Origin: JBCBWG01 sp964579305
GTDB lineage: Bacteria; Pseudomonadota; Alphaproteobacteria; Rhizobiales; Hyphomicrobiaceae
DNA length: 64,000 bases
Reading direction: 5' to 3'
Assembly: GCA_964579305.1 (NCBI GenBank)
Contig: CAZOGY010000001.1
Coordinates: 38,190-102,189, forward strand
Part shown: positions 54,201 through 63,198 of the stretch, piece by piece
How the letters are laid out: each line of letters starts with the position of its first letter
Position numbering within the stretch: position 1 is the first letter of the stretch
Made by a program: the position numbers and the translations under genes
Notes under the pieces: generated by a model
What the model was told of the DNA's origin: nothing
The model's database searches: none
The model's input: the letters and a program-made list of their open reading frames with translations, nothing else

Positions 54201-54827
54201 ATGACATATTTGAGAGTGAGTTTTATCTATGGTTTGATTGTTTTGCTGCCGATCGCAATTCTCGGACTTGTTTTTTATTATATCTATCAGTTTTGGACCG
54301 CTGTCTTTGTGCCGCTGGCCGATCAAGTTGGTCTGTCGACCGCGGAATTGCAGATCATTGCTGCGGTTCTCGTGATCCCGGTTTTTATCCTGGTGTGCGT
54401 CCTACTGGGGATTTTGGTGCGCACGGGGCCTGGCGAAGCGATTTTTGGATTTATCGAGCGCCATATCCTCCAGCGCATTCCCGGCTACGCGATCGTCTCA
54501 CGGCTGTTTCGCGGCTTTGCCGACGGGGAGGATGGCTATCCTGCAGCGCTGTGTGCGCTTTCGGGGCAGGATGATGTGCTGACCCCGGCCTTTGTGATGG
54601 AAGATACTGGGAAAGATACTGGGCAAGCTACTGGGAAAGCTACTGGGGCCGATCGTTTGACGGTGTTTGTGCCATTCGCACCCTTTATGACGGCTGGCAC
54701 GGTTCATGTGCTGCCTCGCTCGCGGGTCCAGGTGTTGGACAAGTCGACGGTTTCGGCGGCCAATGCCGTTGGCCAGTGGGGGATCGGTCTCCAGGACGTC
54801 ATCGACAAGCGCGCGTCTTCGGAGTGA
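54201..54827 (+). CDS. DUF502 family membrane protein
   Basis: A 208-residue protein with two N-terminal membrane helices (VSFIYGLIVLLPIAILGLVFYYIY and LQIIAAVLVIPVFILVCVLLGIL) joined by a polar loop. The DUF502 signature PGEAIFGFIERHILQRIPGYAIVSRLFRGF follows. The late segment VFVPFAPFMTAGTVHVLPRSRVQVLD is also family-like. An insert of four tetrapeptide repeats (EDTG KDTG QATG KATG) interrupts the domain near residues 134-149. Family function is unknown. ATG 54201 (MTYLRVSFIYG) is chosen. Confidence 0.88.
   Translation: MTYLRVSFIYGLIVLLPIAILGLVFYYIYQFWTAVFVPLADQVGLSTAELQIIAAVLVIPVFILVCVLLGILVRTGPGEAIFGFIERHILQRIPGYAIVSRLFRGFADGEDGYPAALCALSGQDDVLTPAFVMEDTGKDTGQATGKATGADRLTVFVPFAPFMTAGTVHVLPRSRVQVLDKSTVSAANAVGQWGIGLQDVIDKRASSE
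54600..54647 (+). repeat. four tandem 12-bp repeats inside the DUF502 gene
   Basis: Four copies of a 12-base unit close to AAAGATACTGGG (last two with GCTACTGGG) encode EDTG, KDTG, QATG and KATG. The first two and the last two copies form pairs that differ from each other by two bases, suggesting duplication in two steps. The multiple of three keeps the frame. Confidence 0.75.
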
Positions 54828-54906
54828 TGCGGCGCGGTGCGGTTCTGCCATGGTGCGGTGGCATCTGCGGTCTTCGAGTTACCGGGCCAAGTCATGAACT
54901 TTGATC

Positions 54907-54939
54907 GAAAAAAGCCCGGCGCTCTGAGAACGCCGGGCC
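54907..54939 (-). terminator. intrinsic terminator of the GAPDH gene
   Basis: GCCCGGCG (54914-54921) and CGCCGGGC (54931-54938) form an 8-bp stem with a 9-base loop. On the minus strand it is followed by six T residues, downstream of the GAPDH stop codon at 54978. On the plus strand there is no T-run. Confidence 0.85.
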
Positions 54940-54977
54940 CATGTCCGTTTCGCCGAATTTACGGGTGCACGCACCAA

Positions 54978-55988
54978 CTACATCAGTTTGGCCATCGCGA
55001 TCGCGGTGTCGGCCATGCGGTTGGAGAAGCCCCATTCGTTGTCGTACCAGGACAGCACGCGCACGAGCTTGCCATCGACGATCTGGGTCTGGGTCGCATC
55101 GAAGTTCGATGAGTATGGCGAGTGGTTGAAGTCGATGGAAACGAGCGGTTCTTCGTTGACCGACAAGACGCCCTTCAGGCCATTGGCCGCGGCGTGTTGC
55201 ATGGCGGCGTTGACTTCATCAACCGTCGTTTCGCGGCCGGGAATGAGTTTGAGATCAACCACGGACACATTCGGCGTCGGCACGCGGATGGCGGTCCCGT
55301 CGAGCTTGCCGTTCAGTTCGGGCAGAACCAAACCCACCGCCTTAGCCGCACCGGTGGACGTTGGGATCATGCTCATGGCGGCGGCGCGGGCGCGGCGCAT
55401 GTCTTTGTGGGCTTGATCCAGGATGCGCTGGTCATTGGTGTAGGCATGGATCGTGGTCATAAAGCCGGATTGGATGCCGACCAGCTCGTCCAGGATCTTT
55501 GCCACCGGCGCCAAGCAGTTGGTCGTGCACGAGGCATTCGAGACAACTTTATGATCAGCGCTCAGTTTATCGTGGTTGACGCCGTAGACAACGGTCAGGT
55601 CAGCGCCCTTCGAGGGAGCTGAAACGAGCACGCGCTTGGCGCCGGATTCCAGGTGGGCTGCGGCTTTGTCGCGGTCGGTGAAGACGCCTGTGCATTCCAT
55701 CACGACGTCGACGCCCATTTCGCCCCAGGGCAATTGGGTTGGGTCGCGCTCAGCAAGAACGCGGATTGGCGTGCCCAGTCCGACGTCCATCTGGTCATTG
55801 TCGACGGTGACGGGACCATGGAAGGGGCCGTGGACGCTGTCGTATTTGAACAGGTGTGCGTTGTCCTTCGCCGAACCCAGGTCGTTGATGGCAACAACTT
55901 GCAGATCGTCGCGCTTGGCTTCGGCAAGCGCCCGCAGGACGTTGCGGCCAATGCGCCCAAAACCTGAAATTGCAACTTTGACGGTCAT
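54978..55988 (-). CDS. gap: glyceraldehyde-3-phosphate dehydrogenase, type I
   Basis: A 336-residue phosphorylating GAPDH. It has the Rossmann start [17 protein letters not shown] and an Asp at the end of the second strand ([19 protein letters not shown]), consistent with NAD preference. The catalytic Cys is in [12 protein letters not shown], and the C-terminal part has [26 protein letters not shown] and [13 protein letters not shown]. It oxidises glyceraldehyde 3-phosphate in glycolysis and works in reverse in the Calvin cycle. ATG 55988 is the family start; the longer upstream frame is spurious. Confidence 0.96.
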   Translation of the reverse strand: MTVKVAISGFGRIGRNVLRALAEAKRDDLQVVAINDLGSAKDNAHLFKYDSVHGPFHGPVTVDNDQMDVGLGTPIRVLAERDPTQLPWGEMGVDVVMECTGVFTDRDKAAAHLESGAKRVLVSAPSKGADLTVVYGVNHDKLSADHKVVSNASCTTNCLAPVAKILDELVGIQSGFMTTIHAYTNDQRILDQAHKDMRRARAAAMSMIPTSTGAAKAVGLVLPELNGKLDGTAIRVPTPNVSVVDLKLIPGRETTVDEVNAAMQHAAANGLKGVLSVNEEPLVSIDFNHSPYSSNFDATQTQIVDGKLVRVLSWYDNEWGFSNRMADTAIAMAKLM

Positions 55989-56295
55989 CTTTTGCTCCAC
56001 TTGCCCGTGCTGATGCCTCGAACTTGTTGCGCGAACGGCGTATGCCAAGCCCGTGTCGCTTGATGGTGCGTGGGCGTTCGCGGTGATCTGGCGGGTGCCT
56101 GTGATCGGTGGGCGAGTGTTTTGCACGTTCCGGCCCGGTGATCCACTCGATCCGGTAAGCCGTCGTGCCACCTTTAAACGAATGCGTTAAAGTGTGAGGC
56201 GTTGTTGGTTTGAGTGGCGATGCCGCTGACTTAGAGCGATTTTCTCCATTGAGCACTGCGCGACAGGGGCGCGGCGCCGTGGGATGCGGGGGCCG
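55989..56295. promoter_or_regulatory. divergent intergenic region gap / coiled-coil gene
   Basis: About 300 bases with no supported gene. They must contain the promoters of GAPDH (minus strand) and of the coiled-coil protein (plus strand). No strong palindrome, terminator or RNA was recognised. Confidence 0.3.
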
Positions 56296-56739
56296 ATGGC
56301 ACGTCGGGTAACACCGAAAAAGGCGCGCGCCAGTCAAGCGCCGTCAACGAAGCGGGCTGCCTCCGAGAAGGCTGCCGCGGCGGCTGTCCCCGATGCGTCT
56401 GCTCAGGACCGGCCCGCAACCAAGACGCGTGCTTCGGGCGAGGCCTCCTCGACCAAAGCTCGGGCGCCGCGTAAGAAAGCAGCGGCGTCGAAGTCGGCTC
56501 AAAACAAAACGGGCGCTTCGCAGCGGGCGGAGCAGAAAGCAGCGGCGTCAGACACGGCGGCTCAGGCACAGCGCGTTGCCGAACTCGAAGCGGCTTTGAG
56601 GCTGGCGAATGCGCGCATTGCGGAGCTTGAACAGCGCCAGGCAGAGGTTCTCAACCGAATCGATTGGATTCTTGATAGCCTGCGCGCTGTGCTCGAGGCG
56701 AGCGACCAGCGACCGCAATCGCGGCGGCGCAGCGCCTGA
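56296..56739 (+). CDS. Lys/Ala-rich coiled-coil protein upstream of zapA
   Basis: A 147-residue protein. Residues 1-90 are a low-complexity Lys/Ala/Ser tract (KKARASQAPSTKRAASEKAA). The C-terminal helix AQRVAELEAALRLANARIAE continues to QRQAEVLNRIDWILDSLRAV, a heptad coiled coil as in the DUF4164-type small proteins that precede zapA in alphaproteobacteria. It may join divisome or nucleoid work, but this is only position-based. ATG 56296 (MARRVTPKKARA) or 56284 is the start. Function unknown. Confidence 0.7.
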   Translation: MARRVTPKKARASQAPSTKRAASEKAAAAAVPDASAQDRPATKTRASGEASSTKARAPRKKAAASKSAQNKTGASQRAEQKAAASDTAAQAQRVAELEAALRLANARIAELEQRQAEVLNRIDWILDSLRAVLEASDQRPQSRRRSA

Positions 56740-56768
56740 CCGGGCCGATAAAGCATCGGGAGGCGGCC

Positions 56769-57209
56769 ATGGGCCAGGTGACGGTCACCATCAACGGCTG
56801 TTCCTATCGACTGTCGTGCCGCGACGGCGAAGAACCGCGGGTGCGCGAACTGGCCGACCACGTGGATCGCAAGGTTGATCGGCTCGTGCAGGAGTTCGGG
56901 CAGATCGCGCAAGAGCGGCTGATGATGATGGCAGCCATACTGGTTGCCGACGAGTTATGGGATGCGCGCGACCAGCTTGCCAGTCTTGCGCACGATCACG
57001 ATGAGGTCACGCGCGCGCCGCACGATGGCGACGATCGATCCGATGAAGATGCGGATCTCGGCGACGCGGACGCCGACGGTGAGGCGTCAAACTCGGATGG
57101 CGGCGCGGTCGACGCGCGCCAGCACGGTGCGGACGTCGCTGACTCGGATGCGGCGGATACATCGGCGGGGCCGAGCCCGGAGCAGCCCAAGCGCCTTGCC
57201 GGCTATTGA
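56769..57209 (+). CDS. zapA: cell division protein ZapA with acidic tail
   Basis: A 146-residue protein with the ZapA domain in its first 75 residues: TVTINGCSYRLSCRDGEEPRV, ELADHVDRKVDRLVQEFGQI and RLMMMAAILVADELWDA. ZapA binds and bundles FtsZ at midcell. The following 70 residues are a disordered, Asp/Ser/Ala-rich tail (DDRSDEDADLGDADADGEAS), longer than in most ZapA proteins. GGGAGG precedes the ATG. The next transcript is the 6S RNA and then 5-FCL, the conserved alphaproteobacterial order. Confidence 0.9.
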   Translation: MGQVTVTINGCSYRLSCRDGEEPRVRELADHVDRKVDRLVQEFGQIAQERLMMMAAILVADELWDARDQLASLAHDHDEVTRAPHDGDDRSDEDADLGDADADGEASNSDGGAVDARQHGADVADSDAADTSAGPSPEQPKRLAGY

Positions 57210-57307
57210 ACTTTACCAGTGTGCCGGACGGTCGCAGCGGTGAAACAACCGTGTGTTGGGCCGTCTTGGGCTCTGGAATTCTTAAGCGGTTATGCCTATT
57301 CTCTAGG

Positions 57308-57470
57308 TCTGCTGCGGGGCGCGTCAGGAGCGCACATCCCCTGGGCCTATAAGCACTGCCAGGGAGCTGTCCCTGTTCCGGATCGTGGTCTGGAGTACAC
57401 GGCGCCCACCTACGTTCGTAGGGACCTGGCGGGACGTCAAAATCTCCGACGGCTTCCGCGGCATTCTTCT
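57308..57470 (+). ncRNA. ssrS: 6S RNA (ssrS)
   Basis: This lies between zapA and the 5-formyl-THF cyclo-ligase gene, the conserved position of ssrS. A closing stem is formed by GCTGCGG (57311-57317) and CCGCGGC (57456-57462, one G-T pair), followed by a U-rich tail (57463-57475). Family-like elements include AGGGAGCTGTCCCTG at 57360-57375 and CCCACCTACGTTCGTAGG near 57406-57423. A -10-like TATTCT lies at 57297-57302. The RNA folds like an open promoter and binds the housekeeping RNA polymerase in stationary phase. Exact ends are estimates. Confidence 0.82.
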
Positions 57471-57583
57471 TTTTCATGGCCCTGCGATTGCGCCTCGGCA
57501 GCGCGCCAATTTGCGGTGCGGCACCATGACCGTCTCGCGGACTGCGCGTCGCACTTGCGCCCGGCCGCTGAAAGCGACGCCGT

Positions 57584-58180
57584 ATGAGCACGCCTGACCA
57601 ACGTTCACCAATCATCACAGCGAAGGCCGCCTTGCGTCGGCAGATGCGCGACCGACGCCGTGAAGCCCGCGCCGCATACCCGGTAGCTGAGCAGGCGATC
57701 GCCCGCCACCTGGGCGGCTTGCATTGCAATCCACGCAATGCGCGCGTTGCTGCGTACGCGGCGATCGGCGATGAAATCGATGCTCAGGCGATTGCGGACA
57801 TTCTGCGATGGCCCGTCGCGTTGCCGCGGATCGTTGCGCGCGGTCAGCCGCTGTTGTTTCACGCCGTTGACTGCGCCGATGCGCTGGTCACGGGCGTATT
57901 CGGGATCTCTGAGCCAAAAAGCACGGCACCTGTGGTTGAACCGTGTGTCATTCTGGTTCCGCTTCTGGCGTTCGACCTGCGCGGCTACCGGCTTGGATAC
58001 GGTGGCGGCTATTATGATCGGACGCTGGCCGCATGCCGTGCGCGCGGGCCTGTGACCGCAATCGGTCTGGCTTTCGATTCCCAGAAAGTCGACGCGTGCC
58101 CGTGTGAGGCGTATGACGAGCGCCTCGACCTTATCGTGACGCCGACGCGCGTCTTTCGGATTGGTGCTGCTGGCGCGTGA
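57584..58180 (+). CDS. 5-formyltetrahydrofolate cyclo-ligase
   Basis: A 198-residue protein of the 5-FCL family (MTHFS). It has the N-terminal basic region KAALRRQMRDRRRE and LPRIVARGQPLLFH. The nucleotide/substrate site FGISEPK follows, then the C-terminal signature LVPLLAFDLRGYRLGYGGGYYDRTLA. It converts 5-formyl-THF to 5,10-methenyl-THF with ATP. It follows the 6S RNA, as in the classic ssrS-ygfA arrangement, and may share its transcript. ATG 57584 is chosen. It overlaps nothing and precedes the YmdB-type gene by 12 bases. Confidence 0.92.
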   Translation: MSTPDQRSPIITAKAALRRQMRDRRREARAAYPVAEQAIARHLGGLHCNPRNARVAAYAAIGDEIDAQAIADILRWPVALPRIVARGQPLLFHAVDCADALVTGVFGISEPKSTAPVVEPCVILVPLLAFDLRGYRLGYGGGYYDRTLAACRARGPVTAIGLAFDSQKVDACPCEAYDERLDLIVTPTRVFRIGAAGA

Positions 58181-58192
58181 GCAAAGGATTAC

Positions 58193-59032
58193 ATGCGGTT
58201 TCTGTTTCTGGGTGACGTTGTTGGCAAATCCGGGCGTCGGATCGTGCTGGATCATCTGCCCCGGTTGCGGCGCGATCTGTCGCTTGATTTCGTTGTCGTC
58301 AATGCGGAGAACGCAGCCGGTGGTTTTGGCTTGACCGAGGCCATTGCCGACAGCCTGTTCGATGCAGGCGCGGACGTCATCACGCTTGGCAACCACGCGT
58401 TCGATCAGCGCGAGCTTCTGGTGGCGATTGAACGGCTCACGCGGGTTGTGCGGCCGCTCAATTACCCCGAAGGCACGCCCGGCCGCGGCGCCGGTCTCTA
58501 TCGGGCGGCCAACGGTGCCGATGTGCTTGTGATGAATGCGCTAGGGCGGATTTTCATGAACCCGGTTGAGTGCCCGTTCCGCGGGATCGACCGTGAGTTG
58601 GCGGCCTGTCCGCTCGGCTCTGGGGCCGATGCCGTGATCGTTGATTTCCACGGCGAAGCAACAAGTGAAACCCAGGCGCTGGGTCACTATCTCGACGGCC
58701 GGGTCTCGGTCGTGGTGGGAACGCACACACACACGCCGACCGCGGATGACCGCGTCCTGCCAAACGGCACGGCCTTTCAATCAGACGCTGGGATGTGCGG
58801 CGACTACAACTCCGTCATTGGCATGAACGCGGCCGAGCCGATCAGCCGGTTTTTGTCGCCGGTTGCGCGCGAACGGATGGAACCGGCTGGCGGGGCGCCG
58901 ACTTTGGCGGGCTTGGCGGTTGAAATTGACGATGCCACCGGACTTGCGACCTCGGCCGGGGCGATGCGTTTTGGCGGGGCGCTTAAGCCAATGTGGCCGG
59001 ACTTCTGGAATGAAAGCGCGGCGTCAGTTTAG
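58193..59032 (+). CDS. YmdB family metallophosphoesterase (TIGR00282)
   Basis: A 279-residue protein of the YmdB family. Metal-binding motifs are LGDVVGKSGR (Asp), VVNAENAAGG (Glu/Asn), TLGNHAFDQ (Asn-His) and a His-rich stretch VGTHTHTPTADD, with DAGMCGDYNSVIGM near the end. Characterised members act on 2',3'-cyclic nucleotides and related phosphodiesters in the cytoplasm. It follows the cyclo-ligase gene by 12 bases, so co-transcription is likely, and it precedes yebC on the same strand. Confidence 0.92.
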   Translation: MRFLFLGDVVGKSGRRIVLDHLPRLRRDLSLDFVVVNAENAAGGFGLTEAIADSLFDAGADVITLGNHAFDQRELLVAIERLTRVVRPLNYPEGTPGRGAGLYRAANGADVLVMNALGRIFMNPVECPFRGIDRELAACPLGSGADAVIVDFHGEATSETQALGHYLDGRVSVVVGTHTHTPTADDRVLPNGTAFQSDAGMCGDYNSVIGMNAAEPISRFLSPVARERMEPAGGAPTLAGLAVEIDDATGLATSAGAMRFGGALKPMWPDFWNESAASV

Positions 59033-59211
59033 GCCAACGGCGTCGCAAAACGGTGTCCAGCCAGCTGCCTGCGGACGGTGTGAGGCTTGACAGCGGATTG
59101 GTGACTGCGCACTCCGGGGGGCTTGAGACAACGCCAAAAGTTGCGGCGCGGCGCGGTTGAAACTGCGTGCCCCTGCGCCTTGCGGCAGCGACAGACAAGG
59201 ACGGACGTTCC

Positions 59212-59958
59212 ATGGCCGGACACTCACAGTTTAAAAATATCATGCATCGCAAGGGTCGCCAGGATGCGATCCGCTCAAAGCTGTTTTCCAAGCTCGCCAG
59301 GGAAATCACCGTTGCCGCCAAACTCGGCGCGCCTGACCCGGACATGAACCCGCGCCTGCGTCTGGCGATCAATAACGCCAAGGCGCAGTCCATGCCCAAG
59401 GACAATATCGAGCGGGCTATCAAAAAGGGGACCGGCGGAGACGACGAGAACTACGAGGAAGTGCGCTACGAGGGCTATGGCGCGGGCGGCGTCGCCGTCA
59501 TCGTTGAGGCGTTGACTGATAACCGCAACCGGACCGGCAGTGCGATCCGCGCTGCTTTCACCAAGCACGGCGGCAACCTGGGTGCCACGGGGGCAGTCAG
59601 CCACATGTTCAACCGGGTCGGCGAGATCGTTTACAGCGTCGAGGCCGGTTCGTCTGAAGCGGTGCTGGAAGCCGCAATCGAAGCCGGCGCGGACGATGTC
59701 AAGTCCGACGAAAACGGCCACGTGATTACGTGCGCTTTCGAAGATATCGGCGCGGTTTCCGGCGCGCTTGAAACAACGCTTGGTGACGCAGAAAGCGTCA
59801 GGCCCGTGTGGCAGCCGACCCTGACCACGCCCGCCGACGAGGACCTTGCCAGTTCGATCATGAAGCTGATTGCTGCGCTTGAAGACGATGACGATGTGCA
59901 AAACGTCTACGCCAACTTTGAAATTGACGATGCCGTAATGGCCAAGCTGGCAAGCTGA
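59212..59958 (+). CDS. YebC/PmpR family transcriptional/translational regulator
   Basis: A 248-residue YebC protein from ATG 59212 ([19 protein letters not shown]). The family signature [20 protein letters not shown] is complete, as are [40 protein letters not shown] and [21 protein letters not shown]. YebC-type proteins regulate genes or help translation of Pro-rich proteins. It stands upstream of ruvC-ruvA, the usual yebC-ruv context, although separated here by two other genes. ATG 59167 would add a non-homologous tail. Confidence 0.94.
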   Translation: MAGHSQFKNIMHRKGRQDAIRSKLFSKLAREITVAAKLGAPDPDMNPRLRLAINNAKAQSMPKDNIERAIKKGTGGDDENYEEVRYEGYGAGGVAVIVEALTDNRNRTGSAIRAAFTKHGGNLGATGAVSHMFNRVGEIVYSVEAGSSEAVLEAAIEAGADDVKSDENGHVITCAFEDIGAVSGALETTLGDAESVRPVWQPTLTTPADEDLASSIMKLIAALEDDDDVQNVYANFEIDDAVMAKLAS

Positions 59959-60000
59959 CGCTCAGGCGAACTGGGTCGTTCAGCGTCGCAGGCGTGGTGC

Positions 60001-60876
60001 ATGGAGGCGGAGATGGTCATCAAAGTCGGCGGCTTGGCGCAGCGGCTTGCCTCCGCGCACGTGTGCGCGCCTGCGCCTACCCGTGTCGCCCACCGCGACG
60101 GACGGATCTGGTATGTCGAAGATCCAACGCCGCGAGTGCGTCAATCACCCTACACCTTCGAAGTGCCGTCCGACCGAGAACGCTCAGCCGTTCAAGCGGG
60201 CGATCGGGTGAAGCTGTTGTTCACACGCAGGCCATGGCTGCCGGGTGGTGCGCGGACCGAACGGATGTGGGTTGCGGTGACCGCACTTGGCGCCGGTGGG
60301 CGTCTCTACGGCGTCCTCGACAATGAACCTTCACAATTGGTCGGCCTTTCGGCTGGCGACACGGTCGCGTTCCTGCGTCGTGACATCATCTCGATCATCT
60401 GGTGTGTGCCATCGGCCCGGCAACGAAAGCTTGGTGGGCGCCAGCGCAATTACTTCGACCGTTGTCTGGTGGACGATTGCGTTCTTGAGGACGGCGTTCC
60501 AGTTGGCTTTATTTATCGCGAAGCGCCGGACATGGACGATCTGGACGACATGTTTCCCGACAGCGGCTGGCGCATTCGCGGGGACAACAGGGGCCTCAGC
60601 GAGGATGCGATCGACGCAAGGACCGCGTCGTACGTGGCGCTCGGCGCTGTTCTCAATGCGGACGATAGCTGGCTACATTTGATCGATGCGCCTATCGGTG
60701 CACGCTATCTGCGGAATTTCTCAACCGGCGCGTATGTGCGCGAGGATGACGTCACCGTTGCTGACGAACCTTTGGCTGATGCTGCCGATGATGCGACGCG
60801 CGACCCGGAGCCCCCTTTGAACGGGGCCGATCCGGTGCGCAGACCGCCGTTCTGGAAGCGCTGGTTCACTCGTTGA
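60001..60876 (+). CDS. DUF2314-like plus DUF2185/Imm33-like protein
   Basis: A 291-residue protein of unknown role. Around residues 65-140 lies a DUF2314-like region (AGDRVKLLFTRRP..ERMWVAVTALGAGG, YGVLDNEPSQL, GDTVAFLRRDII). The C-terminal half (about 155-245) resembles DUF2185/Imm33: CLVDDCVLEDGVPVGFIYRE, SGWRIRGDNRG and YVALGAVLNADDSWLHLIDA. Such regions occur in polymorphic-toxin immunity proteins and in stand-alone proteins; no toxin is evident here. The end overlaps the convergent HtrA gene by 11 bases. ATG 60013 is an alternative start. Confidence 0.7.
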   Translation: MEAEMVIKVGGLAQRLASAHVCAPAPTRVAHRDGRIWYVEDPTPRVRQSPYTFEVPSDRERSAVQAGDRVKLLFTRRPWLPGGARTERMWVAVTALGAGGRLYGVLDNEPSQLVGLSAGDTVAFLRRDIISIIWCVPSARQRKLGGRQRNYFDRCLVDDCVLEDGVPVGFIYREAPDMDDLDDMFPDSGWRIRGDNRGLSEDAIDARTASYVALGAVLNADDSWLHLIDAPIGARYLRNFSTGAYVREDDVTVADEPLADAADDATRDPEPPLNGADPVRRPPFWKRWFTR

Positions 60877-61966
60877 TGGTGCCAATGTCGACGACATCGA
60901 TCGACACCTTGCGTGTGCGGCCGTCGCGGTCGACCGTTAAGACTGCGGTCTTGCCAATGCCAAGTTGTTCCAGCGCGCTTGCCAATTGCGCAACGGTCCG
61001 CACTGGTTCGTCATTGACCGCGACGATGACATCGCCAAGCGCTTGGCCGCCACTGCGCATGCCGCGCAGACCGGCACGTGCCGCGGGCCCGCCCGGTGCG
61101 GTTTCCACAATCACGACCCCGCTGATCCCCAGGCTTGCCGCGTAGTCTTCAGGTGCGGCTGAAATGCCAATGCCGGGCCTTGCCGGGCGTCCGCGCTGGA
61201 TGATCTGCGGCACGATGCGGTTGACGGTATCGGCAGGTACGGCAAATCCAATACCGCTATAGGACCCCGTGCCGGACACGATTGCGGTGTTGACCCCGAT
61301 AAGGCGGCCAGCCGAATCGATCAGTGGCCCGCCAGAGTTGCCCGGATTAATCGCCGCGTCTGTCTGGATGACACCGGTGATTTCGCGCCCGTTACCAGCA
61401 GGCAGGGTCCGCCCGACAGCGCTGACAATGCCGGTCGTCAGCGTGCGCGACAAGCCGAATGGATTGCCGATCGCAAAGACGGCCTGGCCGATTTTTAGGT
61501 CCGCTGAGCGCCCAACGGGGATCGGTTTGAGGCTTGCGGGCGGGGCCGAAACACGCAGCACGGCCAAGTCGTGGTCTGGGGAGCGCCCGATGACCGTGGC
61601 AGCGGCCCGATCGCCGCCATCGAAGCGCACAAAGACACGTGTGGCGCCTGCGATGACGTGGTTGTTGGTGATGATATGTCCAGCGCGGTCCCAAACGAAG
61701 CCGGAGCCAGTCCCGCGTTGAACAGGTCCACGACCGAGGAACGTGTTCTGCTGACGTTCGGTGAAAATATACACGACTGACGGTGCCGCTTCGGTGAACA
61801 CGTCGTTGGCGGTCTGCTCGAATGCGGCCAACGTCCCGCGCGGCGTAATCGCGCGGGCCGTATCGTTGGAAAGGTAGGCCGTCTGGATCATGTTGTTTGC
61901 GAACCACAGCACGGCGATTGCCAGCGGCGCGAAAATGATCAAGCGGCGGAAGGTTGCGTCGGACAT
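60866..61966 (-). CDS. HtrA/DegP-type S1C serine protease with one PDZ domain
   Basis: A 366-residue protein. The N-terminal membrane anchor (RRLIIFAPLAIAVLWFANNMI) is followed by a trypsin-like domain with the catalytic His in ITNNHVIAG, Asp in PDHDLAVLRV and Ser in INPGNSGGPLID. A single PDZ domain follows (about 280-360) with GGPAARAGLRG, LGDVIVAVNDEPV and TVAQLASALEQL. This matches periplasmic, membrane-anchored DegS-like proteases that act in envelope quality control or signalling. ATG 61966 (MSDATFRRL) is chosen. It converges on, and overlaps, the preceding gene by 11 bases. Confidence 0.92.
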   Translation of the reverse strand: MSDATFRRLIIFAPLAIAVLWFANNMIQTAYLSNDTARAITPRGTLAAFEQTANDVFTEAAPSVVYIFTERQQNTFLGRGPVQRGTGSGFVWDRAGHIITNNHVIAGATRVFVRFDGGDRAAATVIGRSPDHDLAVLRVSAPPASLKPIPVGRSADLKIGQAVFAIGNPFGLSRTLTTGIVSAVGRTLPAGNGREITGVIQTDAAINPGNSGGPLIDSAGRLIGVNTAIVSGTGSYSGIGFAVPADTVNRIVPQIIQRGRPARPGIGISAAPEDYAASLGISGVVIVETAPGGPAARAGLRGMRSGGQALGDVIVAVNDEPVRTVAQLASALEQLGIGKTAVLTVDRDGRTRKVSIDVVDIGTINE

Positions 61967-62119
61967 GTGTCTGTAAACTTCAGCTCTGATCAAAGTTCCA
62001 ATGGGGCTGTCTCTTCCGTTCATTTGAGGGGCTTTGGGGAGAGGTCAAGCGGGTTCTGCGAAATCCGGCGTGGTCCCGGCGACACGCGATCTCGGTGCGA
62101 ATCGGGCTAGCGGCTGAGC

Positions 62120-62638
62120 ATGGCTCATCAAAACATCCGTATCCTGGGCGTTGACCCGGGCTTGCGCACGACCGGTTGGGGCATCGTAGAAAGCGATGGC
62201 GTTCGCTTGCGCTATATCGCGTCCGGCAAGATCAAGCCGGCGACGGATGATGTCTTGGCTGAGCGGTTGCGTCAGCTTTTTGCCGAACTGTCGGATGTGA
62301 TCCGTCGGCTGGCCCCGAGCGAAGCCGCGGTTGAGGAGACATTCGTCAACGACAACGCGCGCGCGACGCTGAAGCTCGGCCAGGCACGCGGCGTTGTGAT
62401 GCTGGCGCCGGCCGTGCTCGGCCTGCGCGTTGCTGAATATGCGCCCAATCTGATCAAGAAGTCTGTCGTCGGTGCTGGCCACGCCGACAAAAAGCAGATC
62501 GCAGCGATGGTGGGCTTCCTGCTGCCGCAGGCCCGTGGTGTTGTTGCCGATGAAGCCGATGCGCTTGCGATCGCCATTTGCCATGCGCACCATCGCACGA
62601 GCCTGGCTGGTCGCGCCTTGGCAAGCGCGGGCAATTAG
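62120..62638 (+). CDS. ruvC: Holliday junction endonuclease RuvC
   Basis: A 172-residue RuvC, the standard length. The catalytic acidic residues are visible: Asp in [17 protein letters not shown], Glu in [10 protein letters not shown], and the final pair in [37 protein letters not shown] also matches the family. It resolves Holliday junctions with RuvAB. The downstream ruvA is separated by an antisense-oriented gene of about 500 bases, unusual for this operon. ATG 62120 ([12 protein letters not shown]) is preceded by no strong ribosome-binding site. Confidence 0.94.
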   Translation: MAHQNIRILGVDPGLRTTGWGIVESDGVRLRYIASGKIKPATDDVLAERLRQLFAELSDVIRRLAPSEAAVEETFVNDNARATLKLGQARGVVMLAPAVLGLRVAEYAPNLIKKSVVGAGHADKKQIAAMVGFLLPQARGVVADEADALAIAICHAHHRTSLAGRALASAGN

Positions 62639-62703
62639 CCTGCCGCAGTTTACGATGTCCGATTGCCTAAAACGTGGGCGGGATCGGCGGTGGTTGGACT
62701 GTG

Positions 62704-63198
62704 TCAATTCTGCGTCAAGAGTGGCGCGATCATCGGGATTGTCGCGCTGGACGGGCCGCCAGTGATCATGCGCATGACGTCTCCGTCCGGTGTCGCCACG
62801 ACCAGTACGGGTTCCTCAAGCGTGAAAAGCTGGGCATCGCGCTGCCAGGCGCGGCGCTCGCAAAACATCAGCGCCGTGTGCTCCTGCAGAAAACTGTCCT
62901 GGACCTCCAGGCGCAAAGCCCAAGCTGACAAGCGTTGGCGCCATCGGGCCGCCGTCGTCACAAGCCCAAGCGTATAAAATCCCGCGTTGGGCGGGCTTTC
63001 CGATAGAATCGGTTTCAATGCCGCGTGCCACGACGGCTGCACCACAAAATGACTAGGATGGAACGCGAACAGCACGGCATTGCGGCTGCCGGTGAACGCA
63101 TCGGGGACCGTTACGTCATGACCGGTCAGCGTGGTCGCCAAGCGTTGGGGGATGCGCATGGGCCCTCGTGGCGCTTCTTCGTGGGGGGAGTTTCGCAT
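62704..63198 (-). CDS. hypothetical protein between ruvC and ruvA
   Basis: A 164-residue product on the opposite strand to ruvC and ruvA. It has a coherent, non-low-complexity sequence with NAVLFAFHPSHFVVQPSWHA, AGFYTLGLVTTAARWRQRLS and TLEEPVLVVATPDGDVMRMI, ending ATIPMIAPLLTQ. The pattern (strand, helix, strand ending VLVVATPDGDVM) is reminiscent of thioredoxin-fold/ATP10-like proteins but no Cys pair is seen, so this is a weak guess. Start ATG 63198 or 63159 (MRIPQRLATTLTG). The longer frame to 63600 runs antisense through ruvA and is rejected. Confidence 0.6.
   Translation of the reverse strand: MRNSPHEEAPRGPMRIPQRLATTLTGHDVTVPDAFTGSRNAVLFAFHPSHFVVQPSWHAALKPILSESPPNAGFYTLGLVTTAARWRQRLSAWALRLEVQDSFLQEHTALMFCERRAWQRDAQLFTLEEPVLVVATPDGDVMRMITGGPSSATIPMIAPLLTQN

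Noticed and set aside
57007..57738. Open frame of 243 residues on the minus strand
   Set aside because: It crosses zapA, the 6S RNA and the 5-FCL start; Arg/Pro-rich and without motifs.
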